Assembly: GCA_937894355.1 (NCBI GenBank)
Contig: CALCRD010000139.1
Span: forward strand, 1 to 7,128
Origin: an uncultured Bacillus sp.
GTDB lineage: Bacteria > Bacillota > Bacilli > Bacillales > Cytobacillaceae
Length of the DNA: 7,128 nt
Reading direction: 5' to 3'
Shown: positions 6,039 through 7,128 of the stretch, piece after piece
How positions within the stretch are numbered: the stretch's first letter is position 1
Layout of the letters: every line of letters begins with the position of its first letter
Made by a program: the position numbers and the translations under genes
Notes under the pieces: model-generated
What the model saw: only the letters and a program-made list of their open reading frames with translations
Databases searched by the model: none
Told to the model about the DNA's origin: nothing

Positions 6039-6223
6039 GGTTCTGTTAAACTTGAATGTTGATTTCCGTTGCAGGCACGAGCGGTTCGCAGGCTCACCCG
6101 TGAGCCTCCTTCGGTCGTTCCTTCCTTCGGAGTCTCACTCAGCTCGTGCTCCTGCAGGAGTCTGCGTGCCTTCCACTCCAATCAACATTGTGTGAAAAAT
6201 CAACACTGAGCTTTAACACAGCC
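6039..6223. mobile_element. 185-bp miniature inverted-repeat element with GC-rich core
   Basis: The left end (6039-6064, starting GGTTCTGTTAAAC) and the reverse complement of the right end (6198-6223, starting GGCTGTGTTAAAG) match at 20 of 26 positions. Both ends are flanked by a perfect 8-bp duplication, TTTATATT. The element has no transposase. An inner inverted repeat, AATGTTGATT (6055-6064) with AATCAACATT (6180-6189), bounds a core that is about 62% GC over 6061-6180. The core folds strongly: GCACGAGC pairs with GCTCGTGC, AGGCTCAC with GTGAGCCT, and CTCCTGCAGGAG is a perfect palindrome. I recall similar TGTTGATTGGAG...-bounded repeats scattered through Bacillaceae genomes. Ends starting GG(T/C)T and 8-bp duplications would suit trans-mobilisation by IS6- or ISL3-family transposases, but the family is not settled. 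Confidence 0.75.
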
Positions 6224-6231
6224 TTTATATT
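6224..6231. repeat. Target-site duplication, distal copy
   Basis: TTTATATT follows the GCC end of the element directly and is identical to 6031-6038. Confidence 0.75.
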
Positions 6232-6601
6232 AAATAAGAACCTTATAATCTAGTTTTAATGTAAACTCTTTAATATCAATGAATAATCTAATAAAATTTA
6301 TTAATGATAACTAAGAATACTACTATACCTCATTTTATAAAATAATCAAGGGACTTGAGACTTAGTTAACGAACGAATAAAGAATAATTTTTCACCTAGA
6401 AATACCACTAAATCCACCGTGATTTATATTTTAATTAATTGAAATAAAACCAAATGACCTATTTTATCATCACTTTTTTCATTTTAACAAAAACCTCACT
6501 ATATTAATAGAACCAAATGAAAATATTTATTGTCAAAAAGACTCACTTGACACATTTTCCACTTACTTCCTACCCAGTCCCCGCATCCATTGGTCTTGGC
6601 T
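6232..6601. other. AT-rich intergenic region with no recognised gene
   Basis: About 370 bp with no credible ORF or RNA gene. Only weak signals are visible: a 10-bp direct repeat AACCAAATGA (6448-6457 and 6511-6520) and TGTCAA/TTGACA (6531-6536, 6547-6552), a weak hairpin just past the end of the rightmost gene. The latter lacks a proper T-tract on either strand. Confidence 0.5.
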
Positions 6602-7128
6602 TTATCGCTTTTTCGGTAATTGTCCTAAAATGTAATCGCATATCATTCTGGAAACTAATCTGGCGGCAACGAATGGTGGCAATACTCCTCTTGCTCCTTC
6701 AAGTGGTAAACCTAACCATAATAGTCTCCCATCGATCATCACAAACGGAAAGGGAAAATTTTGCTGCACCCAATGATTAGCTTGTAGTTCCCCCCATTCT
6801 TGATTGGAAATAACCGTTAAGTTCACCATTTTATTTCTAGAATGGAGCTTATCTTCCCATTCCGCTGTCAATACTGTTTCCTCTGGTAAGGAAATGAAAA
6901 TATCCGAGCGAGCCGCATGGATGTCCTTAAAAACAAATTCTAACTTCCTAGCATGAAGCCACTTTAACTTTGGATGCTGATTTTGAATCCACGAGCCAAT
7001 TTCCTTGGTTGAGATTCTTTGATTATGCCTGACCTGATGATTGACGAGTTGCCTTAGCGTTTTATCTTGGTATACATGCTTTTGGATAAAATCTTGGTTA
7101 CTGACGTGAATGAACTTGCCTTTCGTTC
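6602..7128 (-). CDS. C-terminal part of a larger protein, possibly the PLD-like tail of a helicase/ATPase (5' end outside window)
   Basis: The minus-strand frame ending in TAA at 6602-6604 has no stop up to the window edge, giving at least 175 residues. A TTG at 6871 is the first start-like codon seen when looking back from the end, but it lies mid-frame in the sequence VLTAEWED and has no ribosome binding site, so the gene continues off the right edge. The visible part is soluble and rich in His, Gln and Lys at first. It then has an alternating hydrophobic pattern: ARSDIFISLPEE, MVNLTVIS, FPFVMIDGRLLWLGLP, and a final helix AARLVSRMICDYILGQL. The order 'DIFISLP ... IDGRLLWLG ... RLVS' resembles the degenerate phospholipase-D-like C-terminus of some AAA/superfamily-I helicase proteins in Bacilli, where a WYGS-like stretch follows the Asp-Gly. 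The HxK catalytic motif of active PLD enzymes is absent. Function is therefore tentative; the reading frame itself is solid. Confidence 0.7.
   Translation of the reverse strand, partial: TKGKFIHVSNQDFIQKHVYQDKTLRQLVNHQVRHNQRISTKEIGSWIQNQHPKLKWLHARKLEFVFKDIHAARSDIFISLPEETVLTAEWEDKLHSRNKMVNLTVISNQEWGELQANHWVQQNFPFPFVMIDGRLLWLGLPLEGARGVLPPFVAARLVSRMICDYILGQLPKKR

Noticed and set aside
5950..6195. Plus-strand frame of 81 codons across the ltaS start and the miniature element
   Set aside because: It runs antisense over the ltaS start and then through the non-coding GC-rich element; no ribosome binding site is seen.
6448..6520. 10-bp direct repeat AACCAAATGA
   Set aside because: Short, AT-rich and without flanking structure; compatible with chance.
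6531..6552. TGTCAA/TTGACA as a terminator or operator
   Set aside because: A 6-bp arm with a 10-nt loop and no proper T-tract; weak on both strands.
6517..6780. Plus-strand frame of 87 codons
   Set aside because: Most of it is antisense to the partial gene at 6602-7128, and there is no ribosome binding site before its ATG.
1..7128. CRISPR array, tRNA, rRNA or riboswitch
   Set aside because: The left array has no spacers, and I saw no tRNA-like folds, rRNA segments or recognisable riboswitch or T-box motifs.

Overview
The window looks like chromosome of an AT-rich, low-GC Gram-positive bacterium, most likely a member of the Bacillaceae. The reasons are a typical lipoteichoic acid synthase, strong AGGAGG-type ribosome binding sites, frequent TTG start codons, U-tailed hairpin terminators, and intergenic repeats of a kind I recall from Bacillus-type genomes. 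All five protein genes that can be supported lie on the minus strand, so transcription runs from right to left.

Layout from right to left: (i) 7128-6602 is the 3' part of a larger gene whose start lies outside the window; its C-terminus resembles the degenerate phospholipase-D-like tail of some helicase/ATPase proteins. (ii) 6601-5988 is a long intergenic region. Its right part is AT-rich and empty, and its left part carries a 185-bp miniature mobile element (6039-6223) with 26-bp imperfect terminal inverted repeats, a GC-rich core and a perfect 8-bp target duplication, ending 51 bp upstream of the next gene. (iii) 5987-4029 is ltaS, with its own terminator at 4018-3981. (iv) 3979-3781 is a composite of palindromic repeats. 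(v) 3667-2762 is a soluble diiron acyl-ACP desaturase with a clear promoter and terminator, transcribed on its own. (vi) 2388-1828 is a CDP-alcohol phosphatidyltransferase (PgsA-like), followed in the same direction by 1747-290, a polytopic membrane protein resembling ion-transporter-superfamily permeases. These two probably form an operon that ends at a bidirectional terminator (186-231). (vii) 1-130 is a tandem array of 20-bp half-units that runs off the left edge.

Three genes share a membrane/envelope theme. The desaturase would change acyl-chain fluidity. The PgsA-like enzyme would make phosphatidylglycerol-phosphate or a related phospholipid. LtaS uses phosphatidylglycerol as its glycerol-phosphate donor. 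They are separate transcription units, so coordinated function is an inference. I see no defence, CRISPR or biosynthetic system here. The most notable signals are in non-coding DNA, above all the miniature element with an intact target duplication in front of ltaS.
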